34,435 bases of DNA from Asanoa iriomotensis (GCF_016862515.1 NZ_BONC01000076.1:1-34435); one strand, 5' to 3'. Shown: positions 1-8,950, numbered from the stretch's first letter. The notes: generated by a model from the letters alone, not told the origin. A program made the numbers and translations.

Positions 1-53
1 ACCAGACGACGCCTGGACTCCGACTCGGCTCACGTTGATCGGCAGGACACGCC

Positions 54-1748
54 CTAACCCACCGCGGTCAGGCGCAGCACGCCGCGGTCGGTCGCGTCCA
101 CCACGAAGCGGCCCGCCGGGGCCGGTGTCCAGCGCAACCGCGCGAGCAGCGGCACCGCGACCCCGTCGGGACCCCGCAGCGCCACGAGCCAGCTCTCCGG
201 CGGCTCGCCCGGGAGCGCGGGTGTGCCGATGCCGGCCACCAGATCGGGCATCGGCACCCGGGCGATCCACTTCGGACCGGCGATCACGAGCGGGAACACC
301 GACGACGGCACGCCCGGCGCCCGCTGGAACTCGATCTCGGTGCCGGGCGTCAGCTCGCCGAAACCGTCCACGTAGAGGTCCCCCGCGTCCTCGCCGGCCT
401 CGGCCGCGACCACCGTCGGGCGGTCCACCACGAGCCGCAGCACCTCGCCACGGACGACCGGCGCCACCAGCGTCTCCCTGTCGACCCAGCGGGACGGCAG
501 CGCGACGGGATCGGTCACCCGCAGCGTCGCCCGTGGCGGCGCCACGTTGACGGTCCACTCCCCCGGCACCCAGCGTCGCCGGTCGCGCAGGCGGGACGCG
601 TGCACCGTGCCGGCACCGCCCACGGCCGGCAGCAGCACCGCCCGGTTGCCGGACGCGGTCTCGCGCAGCCACAGCAGGGCCAGCGCGGGAGCGTCGGCCA
701 GCCCGATCCGGAGCCGGCCACCGGACCAGCTCAGCGCGCCGGCCCGGGCGACCGGCGGCGCCGGGTCGCGCCAGGCGGCCATCCCGTTGCCCGCACCGCG
801 CACCGACTCGACCAGCCGGAGCAGCGCGTCCAGGTCGCCGTCCCGGGCGAGCCGCCAGGCCGTGGCCAGCCGGCTCGGCAGCCGGGTCAGCACCTCGGCG
901 TCCACATCGGTCAGAAAGGCGCTGGCGAGCTTGCGGAACAGGGCCCGGTACGCGTCGTCGGTGTCCGGCAGCACCTCCAGCACCAGCCGCAGGTCGCTCT
1001 GCAGGGCGGTCTCCGCGTACCAATCGGCGAACGCGTCGGAAAGGTCGCGGCGCGCGCTGGTGACCGCGGCGAACCGGTCCTCGAGGTTGCGCGGCTCGGC
1101 GAGCCGCTGGCTGATCGACGGGTCGCCGGCCGGCCGCTGCCGCCAGTAGTAGACCGGCACCTCGACCACGTCCACCGCGCGGGCCCGCCCGTAGAGCGGC
1201 ACCGTCACCGGGATGTCCTCGTAGTGCACGCCCTCCGGAAACGCCGTGTCGCCCCAGAACGCGCGCCGCCACACCTTGTTGCAGGCGAGCCGGTCGTAGA
1301 GCAGGTAGCGGTGCTGGCGCGGGTCGGCCGCCAGCCGGGTCACCCGGTGCGTGCCGCGGTGCAGCGGCGAGGGCGTCAACTCGCCGTCGGTGAGCAGCCG
1401 GACGTTGCCGCTGGCGAAGTCGGAACCGGTCCGCTCCAGGGCGTTGACCAACACTTCGAACGCGTACGGCGGCAGCACGTCATCGGCGTCCACGAAGGCG
1501 AGGTAGTCCCCGGTGGCCAGCGCCGCACCGGCGTTGCGGGCCGCGCCGAGCCCCCGGTTGTCCTGCCGCACCAGCCGGAACCGCGGGTCCCGGGCGGGCC
1601 AGGCGGCCGCGATCTCCCCGCTGCCGTCCGTCGAGCCGTCGTCCACCAGCACCACGTCGAGATCCCGGTGCGTCTGGTGTGCCAGGGATTCGAGGCAGGT
1701 GTCGAGGTAGGCGGCGACGTTGTGCACGGGTACCACGACGGTCAGCAT
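54..1748 (-). CDS. GT2 family glycosyltransferase with C-terminal beta-rich extension
   Basis: Predicted cytoplasmic glycosyltransferase of 564 residues. The N-terminal GT-A fold is clear: VVVPVHN near residue 4, the nucleotide-binding VDDGSTDGS at 35-43, the metal-binding DADD at 87-90 and a YEDIP segment at 176-180 that holds the likely catalytic acidic pair. From about residue 330 to the end there is a second part without helices typical of GT2, rich in V, L, G and D, which looks like beta-sandwich domains. TarS-type enzymes that glycosylate wall teichoic acid have a similar layout, so decoration of the polymer made by this operon is a reasonable inference. The ATG lies 2 bases after the stop of the upstream gene, so the two are translationally close. 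It is the last recognisable gene of the operon in the window. Sugar donor and acceptor cannot be told from sequence. Confidence 0.85.
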   Translation of the reverse strand: MLTVVVPVHNVAAYLDTCLESLAHQTHRDLDVVLVDDGSTDGSGEIAAAWPARDPRFRLVRQDNRGLGAARNAGAALATGDYLAFVDADDVLPPYAFEVLVNALERTGSDFASGNVRLLTDGELTPSPLHRGTHRVTRLAADPRQHRYLLYDRLACNKVWRRAFWGDTAFPEGVHYEDIPVTVPLYGRARAVDVVEVPVYYWRQRPAGDPSISQRLAEPRNLEDRFAAVTSARRDLSDAFADWYAETALQSDLRLVLEVLPDTDDAYRALFRKLASAFLTDVDAEVLTRLPSRLATAWRLARDGDLDALLRLVESVRGAGNGMAAWRDPAPPVARAGALSWSGGRLRIGLADAPALALLWLRETASGNRAVLLPAVGGAGTVHASRLRDRRRWVPGEWTVNVAPPRATLRVTDPVALPSRWVDRETLVAPVVRGEVLRLVVDRPTVVAAEAGEDAGDLYVDGFGELTPGTEIEFQRAPGVPSSVFPLVIAGPKWIARVPMPDLVAGIGTPALPGEPPESWLVALRGPDGVAVPLLARLRWTPAPAGRFVVDATDRGVLRLTAVG

Positions 1749-1750
1749 GA

Positions 1751-3943
1751 TCAGTCGCCGAAGACCGTCGCGATGACCCGCTCCGCCGCCCGCCCGTCCT
1801 CCAACGTGGTGAACCGGCCGCGGAACTCGCTGCGGGCCTTGGTCGCCGCGTCGCTCTCGAAGGCGCCGGTGCGCAGCGTGTCGACCAGGTCGTCGAGGGT
1901 CAGTGCGACCGCGCCGGGCGGCTCGGCCACGATGTCGAAGTAGACACCCCGGATCATCCGGTACGCCTCCCAGTCCGGCGCGTAGATGACGATCGGCCGG
2001 TCGAGCACGGCGTAGTCGAACATCACCGACGAGTAGTCCGTGATCAGCACGTCCGCGGCGAGGTAGAGGTCCTCGACCGACGGGTGCGCGGAGACGTCGC
2101 GCACGCCCGGCAGGTCCGCCGGCGCCGGCGCGGCGACCGCCCGGTCGCGGAAGTAATGGCTGCGGATCAGCAGCACCGCGTCCGGCCCCGCCGCCGCGCG
2201 TACCCGCTCGGGGTCGAACGGGGGGTGATAGCCGGGCAGGTGCTCCCGGTGGGTCGCGGCGTAGAGCACGACCCGCTGCCCGGGCTCGATGCCCAACTCC
2301 GCGCGGACCCGGGCGACCTCGCCGGCGGTGGCCAGGGCGAGCCGGTCGTTGCGCGGGTAGCCGGTCTCCAGCGTCCGGTAGCGGCACGGGTACGCGCGCT
2401 CCCACGCCTGCGTGGTGAACGCGTTCGCGGTGACGCTGTAGTCCCAGCGGTCGGCCCGGCGCAACTGACCGGCGAAGTCCGGGTCCTGCACGCCGCCCGG
2501 GTAGTCCTGCTGGTCGATGCCCATCACCTTGAGCGGCGTGCCGTGGTGGGTCATGACGTGCGTGCTGCCCGGGCGCTTGACCACGTAGTTGGGCCAGTTG
2601 ACGTTGTTGACCAGGTACGTCGCCTGGGCCAGCGCCCGGAAGTAGGCGCGGGTGCCGGCCACCACGTAGGGCACGCCGGGCGGCAGCGTGCCGACCTTGT
2701 CGCGGCGGACCACCCAGACTCCGCGTACGCCCGGCGCCAGGTCCTTGGCCGTCTCGTAGATCGCCGCCGGGTTGCACGCGTAACCGCGGTACCAGTAGGC
2801 GGCGTACAGCGCCAGGTTCGGGTCCAGCGGGCGGCGCAGCTCAGCGTGGTAGTAGGCGCGCAGCACGGCGGCCCGGCCGAGCCTGGCCACCCGCCGGCCG
2901 CGGTTGCCGGCCCGCGCCGCGACCTCGCCGGTCGCCCGGGCCTCCTGCGCCCGCCGGAACCCGAACCGCAGCGCCTGGAACGTGTGGTGCCGCCCGCCGG
3001 CCACCAGCCGGTGCTTCACGCCCTCCATACCGCCCGGCGCCGGGTAACCGCCCGCGGGCAGATAGCGGTGGTAGTGCGCGGTCATCTCGCCGAAGAACCG
3101 GGCGCGGAGCTCGTCGGGCAGCCGGTCCTCGTTGCCACGCACCACCAGGAAGTGCCAGATCATCCGGCGGAACAGCAGCTTGCGGAGCAGGGCCGCGCCC
3201 GGCCGGCCGTCGTCGAACGTGTCGAAGACCTCGGACCAGTTGGTGAAGATCGCGAAGTGCCCTTCGCCGACCGTACGGGTGGCCGCGCCGACGCGGCGCT
3301 GTCGATAGTGCACGCCGACCCGATCGAGCAGGGTGATCCGGTCGGCGGCCATCAGCACGCGGTACGTGAACGGAATGTCCTCGTACCACCCGGTCCGGAA
3401 CCGGAAGCCGGTGCCGAGCAGCAGCGAGCGGCGGACGATCTTGTTCCACGGGGTGTGCAGGATCTCGATCGCGCGCGGCCACTCGTGCAGCGCGAAGACC
3501 TCGGGCGTGCGGGCGAACCGATTCAGCGAGGGGTCGACCCGGCCGTCCCAGTGCGCCCGCACGTGGTCGACGACCACGACGTCGGGGTCGAGGTCGGCGA
3601 TCCGGGCCGCGACCGCGGGCACGATGCCGTCGGCCAGCCAGTCGTCGCTGTCGACGAACCAGACGTAGTCGCCGGTGGCCTGCTCCAGCCCCCGGTTGCG
3701 GGCCGGGCCCTGGCCGCCGTTGCGGTCCAGCGTCAGCACGGTGACGCGGGGGTCGCGGGCCGCGTACTCGGCCAGCACCTCGGCGCTGCCGTCGGTGGAC
3801 CGGTCGTCGACCGCGATCAGCTCGACGGGCACCGAGCTGTCGGCGAGCATGGAGTCAAGGCATTGGCGCAGGTAGGACCGGACGTTGTAGACCGGAACGA
3901 TGAAGCTGATCAGAGGGCTGCCGACTCCGCCCGTTCGCGCCAC
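1751..3943 (-). CDS. Bifunctional GT2 glycosyltransferase / CDP-glycerol glycerophosphotransferase (TagF-like)
   Basis: Two enzymes in one chain of about 730 residues. The first 330 residues are a GT2 domain: IVPVYNV near 15-21, VDDRSTDGS at 45-53, DSDDW at 98-102 and YEDIP near 188. The second half, from about 370, is a CDP-glycerol glycerophosphotransferase: HHGTPLK near 465, GYPRND near 530 and ITDYSSVMFD near 634, the hallmarks of TagB/TagF enzymes that build polyglycerol- or polyribitol-phosphate on a membrane-bound acceptor. Known family members are peripheral membrane proteins. The start is uncertain: GTG at 3943 overlaps the upstream gene by 34 bases and has no good Shine-Dalgarno, while a rarer CTG at 3913 would give a 4-base CTGA overlap and a GGAG 11 bases upstream. 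The fusion suggests that one protein both adds a sugar and extends the polyol-phosphate chain. Confidence 0.88.
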   Translation of the reverse strand: MARTGGVGSPLISFIVPVYNVRSYLRQCLDSMLADSSVPVELIAVDDRSTDGSAEVLAEYAARDPRVTVLTLDRNGGQGPARNRGLEQATGDYVWFVDSDDWLADGIVPAVAARIADLDPDVVVVDHVRAHWDGRVDPSLNRFARTPEVFALHEWPRAIEILHTPWNKIVRRSLLLGTGFRFRTGWYEDIPFTYRVLMAADRITLLDRVGVHYRQRRVGAATRTVGEGHFAIFTNWSEVFDTFDDGRPGAALLRKLLFRRMIWHFLVVRGNEDRLPDELRARFFGEMTAHYHRYLPAGGYPAPGGMEGVKHRLVAGGRHHTFQALRFGFRRAQEARATGEVAARAGNRGRRVARLGRAAVLRAYYHAELRRPLDPNLALYAAYWYRGYACNPAAIYETAKDLAPGVRGVWVVRRDKVGTLPPGVPYVVAGTRAYFRALAQATYLVNNVNWPNYVVKRPGSTHVMTHHGTPLKVMGIDQQDYPGGVQDPDFAGQLRRADRWDYSVTANAFTTQAWERAYPCRYRTLETGYPRNDRLALATAGEVARVRAELGIEPGQRVVLYAATHREHLPGYHPPFDPERVRAAAGPDAVLLIRSHYFRDRAVAAPAPADLPGVRDVSAHPSVEDLYLAADVLITDYSSVMFDYAVLDRPIVIYAPDWEAYRMIRGVYFDIVAEPPGAVALTLDDLVDTLRTGAFESDAATKARSEFRGRFTTLEDGRAAERVIATVFGD

Positions 3944-5772
3944 CAGATCACACTGCCCAACACAAAAGCAGACAACAGGTAAGAAGCGATCGTAACGGTC
4001 GTCGCTGCCGCAGCGCCGAAGGCAGCGCCGAGCGCGAGCACCAGGACTCTCGCGTCCCAGCCGAGACCCCACCGGTGCAGCCAACCGCCGGCCTCGCGCT
4101 TCTCCAGGCGGGCCGTCAGGTCGTAATGCCACAGCGCGAGCGCGAAGAGCAGCAGGAACGTGGCCCAGGGCGGCACGTCGTAGCCCACTCCGACGGCGAT
4201 CACGAAGAGGTACTCGGCGGCCCGCAGCGCGGCGGGCACCAGATAGTGCAGGGGCCGGTCGTGCGGCGCGGCGGCCGGCAGGGCGGCCACCAGCAGGGCG
4301 ACCGCGGCGCTGAGCGTCACCGTGCGCAGTTCGCCGCCGGCGAGCCCGGCGTACGCGCCCACCAGGAACAGCACGGCGACCACCACCGCGGCGACGGCGC
4401 CGGCCAGCGGCCCGCCGGCACCGAACCGGCTGAGCTGCCGGGCAAGGGGGCCGTCGTCGCGCTGCTCGCCGGCCGCGACGCCGGCGAAGGCGGACACCCG
4501 CATGCCACGGGCGCGCAGGGTACGCAGCCCGAGCGTGTAGGCGAACGCGAGCACGATGCCGGCCAGCACGCCGACCAGCGCGACCCGCGGGCCGAACAGC
4601 GCGCCGAGCAGGGCCATCACCGCCCACCGCTCGCCGATCGGGAAGGCGGCGGTGCGCTTGAGCCAGTAGCCCACCGAGCCCGTGTCGGCGCGCACCCGGG
4701 CGGACACGGCACCGAGCCGGCCCGCCACGCCGCCGGCCGCCACCGGGGCCGCGCTGGGCGCCCGGGCGGCGACGTCGTGCAGGGTGCCGTACCAGGTGTC
4801 GGTCATGTGCCGGACGGTCTGCAGGCCGATCGCGGCGATCGCCAGCGTCCAGGCGCCGTCGACGCCCGCGGCTGCCGCGCCCGCGCCCAGCCCGGCGTAG
4901 ACCAGGTATTCCTTGGCCCGGTCGGCCACCGTGTCGAGCCAGCCGCCGAACACGCTGAACGTGCGGGTGTAGCGGGCCAACTGGCCGTCGACGCAGTCGA
5001 GCACGAAGCCCAGGTAGAGCAGGATGCCGGCGAGCAGCCAGGCCGGCCGCCCACCGCCGAAGGCGAACAGCCCAGCCGCGGCCGCGACGACCACCACCGA
5101 GATCGCGGTGACCCCGGTGGGTGTCAGCCGCAGGCGGGCCGCCGCCCGGGTCACGTGCGGGGACCACGTGCTGACGAAGTAGGTGGTGAAGAAGTCGTCC
5201 TGCTCCTTGACCGCGAGCCGCAACTCGGCCCGGTCGGAGTCGACCTGCGCCACGGCGGCCTGCGCGGCGGGGATCTCCGCCGGGAAGGCGACCCGGCGGG
5301 CGACCAGGAGCCGCACGCGGTGCGCGGTGACCGTGGCACCGTTGGCCAGCAGGTCGGCGACCACCGGTTTGCTCGGATCGCCGAGCAACGGGAGATCGGC
5401 GACCCCGACCCGGACCAGACCACCGGCGACGCCCGTCGGGGGCCTCGGGTTTTGATCTGCGCCGTCCGATGGACCAGGCGCCATCGGAGGCACTGCCGGG
5501 TCTCCGGGGACCAGCTGACCGCGTTCCTCGCGGACCGGCTCGCCGGGGCCGTCGGGCAGCACCAGCGCGACCGTGCCGCGGCCCGGCACGGTGGCCACGT
5601 GGCGGATCACCGCGTCGTGCGCGACCAGGTCGCCGGCGCAGATCAGCACCGGCTCGGCCAGGCCGGCCGGGAGCTCGTCGTAGACCTCGCGGGCGCCGGC
5701 CGCGCGAAGCTGGGCGGCGAGCCGATCCCGCAGCGCCGGGTCCGGCCCCGGCAACAGGACCGCCACCGTCAT
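3910..5772 (-). CDS. Multi-domain CDP-alcohol phosphatidyltransferase family membrane protein
   Basis: A 620-residue membrane protein. The CDP-alcohol phosphotransferase signature D-x2-D-G-x2-A-R-x8-G-x3-D-x3-D is complete, with Asp259, Asp262, Asp280 and Asp284 as metal ligands and a run of hydrophobic segments on either side. Just before it, DDFFTTYFVS near 192-201 is the kind of segment that precedes this domain in inositol-phosphate-type enzymes. Residues 1-185 are soluble and look like a worn nucleotidyltransferase-type domain with a proline-rich linker near 80-115; this is inference. The C-terminal third (about 440-615) has further membrane segments and resembles the DUF5941 region of actinobacterial homologues, from memory. 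ATG overlaps the stop of the ABC ATPase gene as ATGA. It probably makes or transfers a phosphodiester-linked alcohol for the surface polymer; the substrate is unknown. Confidence 0.82.
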   Translation of the reverse strand: MTVAVLLPGPDPALRDRLAAQLRAAGAREVYDELPAGLAEPVLICAGDLVAHDAVIRHVATVPGRGTVALVLPDGPGEPVREERGQLVPGDPAVPPMAPGPSDGADQNPRPPTGVAGGLVRVGVADLPLLGDPSKPVVADLLANGATVTAHRVRLLVARRVAFPAEIPAAQAAVAQVDSDRAELRLAVKEQDDFFTTYFVSTWSPHVTRAAARLRLTPTGVTAISVVVVAAAAGLFAFGGGRPAWLLAGILLYLGFVLDCVDGQLARYTRTFSVFGGWLDTVADRAKEYLVYAGLGAGAAAAGVDGAWTLAIAAIGLQTVRHMTDTWYGTLHDVAARAPSAAPVAAGGVAGRLGAVSARVRADTGSVGYWLKRTAAFPIGERWAVMALLGALFGPRVALVGVLAGIVLAFAYTLGLRTLRARGMRVSAFAGVAAGEQRDDGPLARQLSRFGAGGPLAGAVAAVVVAVLFLVGAYAGLAGGELRTVTLSAAVALLVAALPAAAPHDRPLHYLVPAALRAAEYLFVIAVGVGYDVPPWATFLLLFALALWHYDLTARLEKREAGGWLHRWGLGWDARVLVLALGAAFGAAAATTVTIASYLLSAFVLGSVIWWRERAESAAL

Positions 5773-6515
5773 GCGCGCACCACCCCGTTGTAGGCATCTA
5801 GAGCGTCCTGAACCGTACCGTCCGTGACCAACTTGCCCTGCTCGAAGTAGAGGCCGCGGTTGCAGAACCGGGTCAGATCGCCCTCGTTGTGTGATACCAG
5901 CACCAGCGTCCGGCCCTCGCCGAGCAGCCGGTCGATGGTGACGTAGCACTTCTTGCGGAACTCGGCGTCGCCGACCGCCATGACCTCGTCGACGAGCAGG
6001 ATCGGGTGCGGCAGGCGGGCGATCACCGAGAAGCCGAGCCGCACCTTCATGCCCGACGAGTAGTGCCGCACCGGCGTGTCGATCGCCTTGCTCACCTGGT
6101 CGCCGGCGAAGTCGACGATCTCGTCGAAGTGCTTCTTGAGGAAGCTGTTGGACAGGCCGTGCAGCGAGCCGACCAGGTGCACGTTCTCGCGGCCGGTGAG
6201 CTCGTTGGAGAAGCCCGCGGAGAGCTCGAGCAGCGGTGCCACCTTGCCGCGCACGATGATCTTGCCCTCGTCCTGGATCAGCACGCCGGCGATCAGCCGC
6301 AACAGCGTGCTCTTGCCCGTGCCGTTGCGGCCGATGACACCGACCGCGTCACCCGGCCGCACGGCGAAGCTGACGTCGCGCAGGGGCCAGAACACGCCCG
6401 CGTTGGGCTGCCGGCCGCCGCGGTGGATGAACATCTCGCGGATGCGAAGCTGCCGCCGGCGGTTGCGGACGAACTTCACCCCGAGCCCCTGAGCCTCGAT
6501 GATCGGCGCGCTCAT
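5769..6515 (-). CDS. ABC transporter ATP-binding protein, polysaccharide/teichoic acid export (TagH/Wzt type)
   Basis: ATPase of 248 residues that would power export of a lipid-linked polymer through the permease encoded just before it. Walker A GRNGTGKST is at 62-70 and Walker B with the catalytic Glu is ILLVDEV at 172-178. The signature is YSSGM at 152-156 rather than LSGGQ, which is typical of the TagH/RfbB/KpsT branch, and the H-loop is LVSHN near 206-210. There is no C-terminal carbohydrate-binding domain of the kind found in some Wzt proteins, so export probably does not depend on recognition of a capped chain end. The start ATG shares one base with the permease stop, and the gene ends in an ATGA overlap with the CDP-alcohol transferase gene, so the three genes are translationally coupled. 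Confidence 0.92.
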   Translation of the reverse strand: MSAPIIEAQGLGVKFVRNRRRQLRIREMFIHRGGRQPNAGVFWPLRDVSFAVRPGDAVGVIGRNGTGKSTLLRLIAGVLIQDEGKIIVRGKVAPLLELSAGFSNELTGRENVHLVGSLHGLSNSFLKKHFDEIVDFAGDQVSKAIDTPVRHYSSGMKVRLGFSVIARLPHPILLVDEVMAVGDAEFRKKCYVTIDRLLGEGRTLVLVSHNEGDLTRFCNRGLYFEQGKLVTDGTVQDALDAYNGVVRA

Positions 6516-7333
6516 CACAGCTCCTTGAGGACGGCGGGCTCGAGGCGGCTGAACACGAACCAGCCGCCGACCAGCAGGACCACGCTGGCACCGGCCGTGA
6601 CGGCGAGCAGGGTCAGGCTCGGGAACATCTGCGGGTACCAGATCGCGTGGTAGAGCTCCATGATGCCGACCAGCGGGTTCAGCTCGTAGGCGTCCTTGAT
6701 CCACTCGGGCATGTTCGCGGACCGCACCAGCGCCAGCGGATAGATGATCGGCGTCGCGTAGAAGAGCACCCGCAGGCCGAGTCGCATCACCCGCTCGACG
6801 TCGCGGAGCAGCACGTTCAGTGACGAGAGCAGCAGTGCGAGCCCGGTCAGGAAGACGGTCTGCAGCACCACCGCCAGCGGCAGCGCGAGCAACTGCCAGT
6901 CGAAGTGCAGCTGGCCGAAGGCGACGGCGAGCACGACCAGGATCGGCAGGCCGGCGACGAACTCGGCGAACCGGCCGAGCACACGGCCGATCGGGAAGAC
7001 CTGCCGGGCCACCTTCATCGTCGTGATCAGCCGGGCCTGGCCGGTGAGCGCGCTGGTCGCCTCGCCCATCGCCGCGTTCGCCCATGACCAGGCGAAGATG
7101 CCCGTGATCAGGAACAACGGGTACGAGTCGGAGGCGGAACCAAGGTGCCGGTCGGAGGCGGTGCCGTAGAGGACGCCGAAGACGAACCAGTAGATCGCGG
7201 CGACGCCGAGCGGCTCGATCAGTGACCACAGGTAACCGAGAAATGACTGCTGGTATTTGACGGTGAGGTCTCGGCGGATCAGCAGACCGAGGGCGTTGCG
7301 GTTTTCCCACAACGTCACCACGCTCGATGTCAC
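6515..7333 (-). CDS. ABC transporter permease, polysaccharide/teichoic acid export (TagG/Wzm type)
   Basis: Integral membrane permease of 272 residues, the usual length for ABC-2 polysaccharide exporters. It begins with a short amphipathic stretch, then the family pattern LLIRRDLTVKYQQSFLGYLW near residues 16-35, followed by about six hydrophobic segments and the late pattern NPLVGIMELYHAIWY that is common in Wzm/TagG proteins. It would form the channel with the ATPase encoded immediately downstream. The start is GTG at 7333, supported by GGAGG five bases upstream. It is the first gene of the polymer operon; the 142 bases upstream hold the only plausible promoter space, though I could not fix a -35/-10 pair there. 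Confidence 0.92.
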   Translation of the reverse strand: MTSSVVTLWENRNALGLLIRRDLTVKYQQSFLGYLWSLIEPLGVAAIYWFVFGVLYGTASDRHLGSASDSYPLFLITGIFAWSWANAAMGEATSALTGQARLITTMKVARQVFPIGRVLGRFAEFVAGLPILVVLAVAFGQLHFDWQLLALPLAVVLQTVFLTGLALLLSSLNVLLRDVERVMRLGLRVLFYATPIIYPLALVRSANMPEWIKDAYELNPLVGIMELYHAIWYPQMFPSLTLLAVTAGASVVLLVGGWFVFSRLEPAVLKEL

Positions 7334-7430
7334 AGCCGCCTCCGCCCGCGTGTCTAACCGACGGGCACGGCCAGCCGTCGACGCGCCATAGGTTAGCAGT
7401 CGGTAAACGCCCGCTAGCGGTAAAGCGGCA

Positions 7431-7482
7431 GCCAGGTGCCTCGGGAGGTCTGCACCGCCAGGTGCCTGCAGGAGGTCAGCAC
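7431..7482. repeat. Tandem 26-bp direct repeat covering the sdaA stop codon
   Basis: Two head-to-tail copies with a 26-base period start at 7431 and 7457. Both begin GCCAGGTGCCT and end GAGGTC(T/A)GCAC; they differ by one missing base and a few substitutions. The second copy contains the stop codon of the serine dehydratase gene (7476-7478). The first copy can fold as GGTGCCTC-GG-GAGG-TCTG-CACC, so the duplicate may work as part of a terminator for that gene. The rest of 7334-7430 shows a 10-base perfect palindrome at 7411-7420 and no gene. Confidence 0.6.
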
Positions 7483-8843
7483 TCGATGACGTTGACGGCG
7501 AGCCCGCCGCGGGCCGTCTCCTTGTATTTGATCTTCATGTCCGCCCCGGTCTCGCGCATGGTCTTGATGACCTTGTCCAGCGAAACGTGGTGCACGCCGT
7601 CGCCGCGCAGCGCGAGCCGGGCCGCGGTGATCGCCTTGATGCTGGCCACCGCGTTGCGCTCGATGCACGGGATCTGCACCAGGCCGCCGACCGGGTCGCA
7701 GGTCAGACCCAGGTTGTGCTCCATGCCGATCTCGGCGGCGTTCTCCACCTGCTCCGGCGTGCCGCCAAGCGCTTCGGCTAGGCCGGCGGCGGCCATCGAG
7801 CACGCCGAGCCGACCTCGCCCTGGCAGCCGACCTCGGCGCCGGAGATCGAGGCGTTCTCCTTGAAGAGCACGCCGATCGCCGCGGCGGCGAGCATGAACC
7901 GGACGACCCCGTCGGCGTTCGCCTCGGGCACGAACCGCGTGTAGTAGTGCAGGACCGCCGGGATGATGCCGGCGGCGCCGTTGGTCGGTGCGGTCACGAC
8001 CCGGCCGCCGGCCGCGTTCTCCTCGTTGACGGCCAGCGCGAACAGCGTCACCCAGTCCATCACCCGCAGCGGGTCGCCGGCCAGCTCCGAGCGGAGCTTG
8101 CGGTGCAGCTCGGCGGCGCGGCGGCGGACCTTGAGCCCACCCGGCAGCGTCCCGTCGCGCTCACAGCCGCGCTCGACGCACTCGCGCATGACCCGCCAGA
8201 TGTCCAGCAGCCCGGCGCGGACCTCGGCCTCCGACCGCCAGGCCAGCTCGTTGGCGAGCATCACGTCGGAGATCGAACCCCCGGCTTCGGCGGTACGGGC
8301 GAGCAGCTCGGCGCCGGTGCTGAACGGATAGCGGACCGGGGTGGTGTCCGGCTTGATCCGGTCGGCGCCCGCCGCCTCCTCGTCGACGACGAACCCGCCG
8401 CCGACGGAGTAGTAGGTGCGCTCGCGCAGGGTGCCGCCGTCGGCGTCGTACGCCGCGAAGGTCATGCCGTTCGGGTGGTAGGGCAGCGACCGCCGCCGGT
8501 GCAGCACCACGTCATCCGCCGGCGCGAAGTCGATCTCGTGCTGGCCGAGCAGGGCCAGCCGGCGACTCTCCGCGGTGCGGGTGACCAACTTGGGCACTTC
8601 GTCGGTGTCGACACCCTCCGGCGTCTCTCCGGCGAGCCCGAGCAGCACGGCCCGGTCGCTGCCGTGCCCGTGGCCGGTCGCGCCGAGCGAGCCGAACAGC
8701 TCCGCCCGGATCCGGACGGTCCGGCCGAGCACGCCGTCGTCGGCCAGGCCGGCCACGAACGTGCGGGCCGCCCGCATGGGGCCGACCGTGTGCGAGCTCG
8801 ACGGCCCGATACCGACCGAGAAGAGGTCGAAAGCGCTGATCAC
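7476..8843 (-). CDS. sdaA: L-serine ammonia-lyase (L-serine dehydratase), single-chain iron-sulfur type
   Basis: Deaminates L-serine to pyruvate and ammonia in the cytoplasm. The 455-residue protein carries the fused beta-then-alpha layout of the single-chain 4Fe-4S enzymes: [19 protein letters not shown] at the N-terminus is the beta-domain hallmark, and the alpha domain has [23 protein letters not shown] and PCIERN. Cys340, Cys382 and Cys393 are the expected cluster ligands. GTG at 8843 was chosen because GGAG lies seven bases upstream; an ATG a little further up is in another frame. It is transcribed alone, divergent from pspC. I looked for a glycine-riboswitch-like leader upstream and saw none. 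Confidence 0.95.
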   Translation of the reverse strand: MISAFDLFSVGIGPSSSHTVGPMRAARTFVAGLADDGVLGRTVRIRAELFGSLGATGHGHGSDRAVLLGLAGETPEGVDTDEVPKLVTRTAESRRLALLGQHEIDFAPADDVVLHRRRSLPYHPNGMTFAAYDADGGTLRERTYYSVGGGFVVDEEAAGADRIKPDTTPVRYPFSTGAELLARTAEAGGSISDVMLANELAWRSEAEVRAGLLDIWRVMRECVERGCERDGTLPGGLKVRRRAAELHRKLRSELAGDPLRVMDWVTLFALAVNEENAAGGRVVTAPTNGAAGIIPAVLHYYTRFVPEANADGVVRFMLAAAAIGVLFKENASISGAEVGCQGEVGSACSMAAAGLAEALGGTPEQVENAAEIGMEHNLGLTCDPVGGLVQIPCIERNAVASIKAITAARLALRGDGVHHVSLDKVIKTMRETGADMKIKYKETARGGLAVNVIEC

Positions 8844-8950
8844 CGGCGTGCTCCATTTCTTCCGCCGCCGCGCGAGAGCATACGCGCGCAATCGGGGTAC
8901 TCCCTACGGGAAGCCGGCTCCCGATATCCGTCCACGGGCCGAGGGCAGGC

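Noticed and set aside
1-33. Possible start of another minus-strand gene (GTG at 33)
   Set aside because: Only eleven codons are visible before the edge, without a ribosome site or recognisable sequence.
54-2777. A single 907-codon minus-strand frame through the first two genes
   Set aside because: Upstream of the ATG at 1748 the translation is frame-shifted TagF sequence with no domain; the real gene starts at 1748.
2084-3982. Long plus-strand open frame opposite the TagF fusion gene
   Set aside because: It lies opposite a gene with intact catalytic motifs. Its translation is an Arg/Gly/Val/His-rich string with no domain, as expected for the antisense of high-GC codons.
4075-5793. Plus-strand open frame of about 570 codons
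   Set aside because: Antisense shadow of the CDP-alcohol transferase gene; low-complexity translation and no start context.
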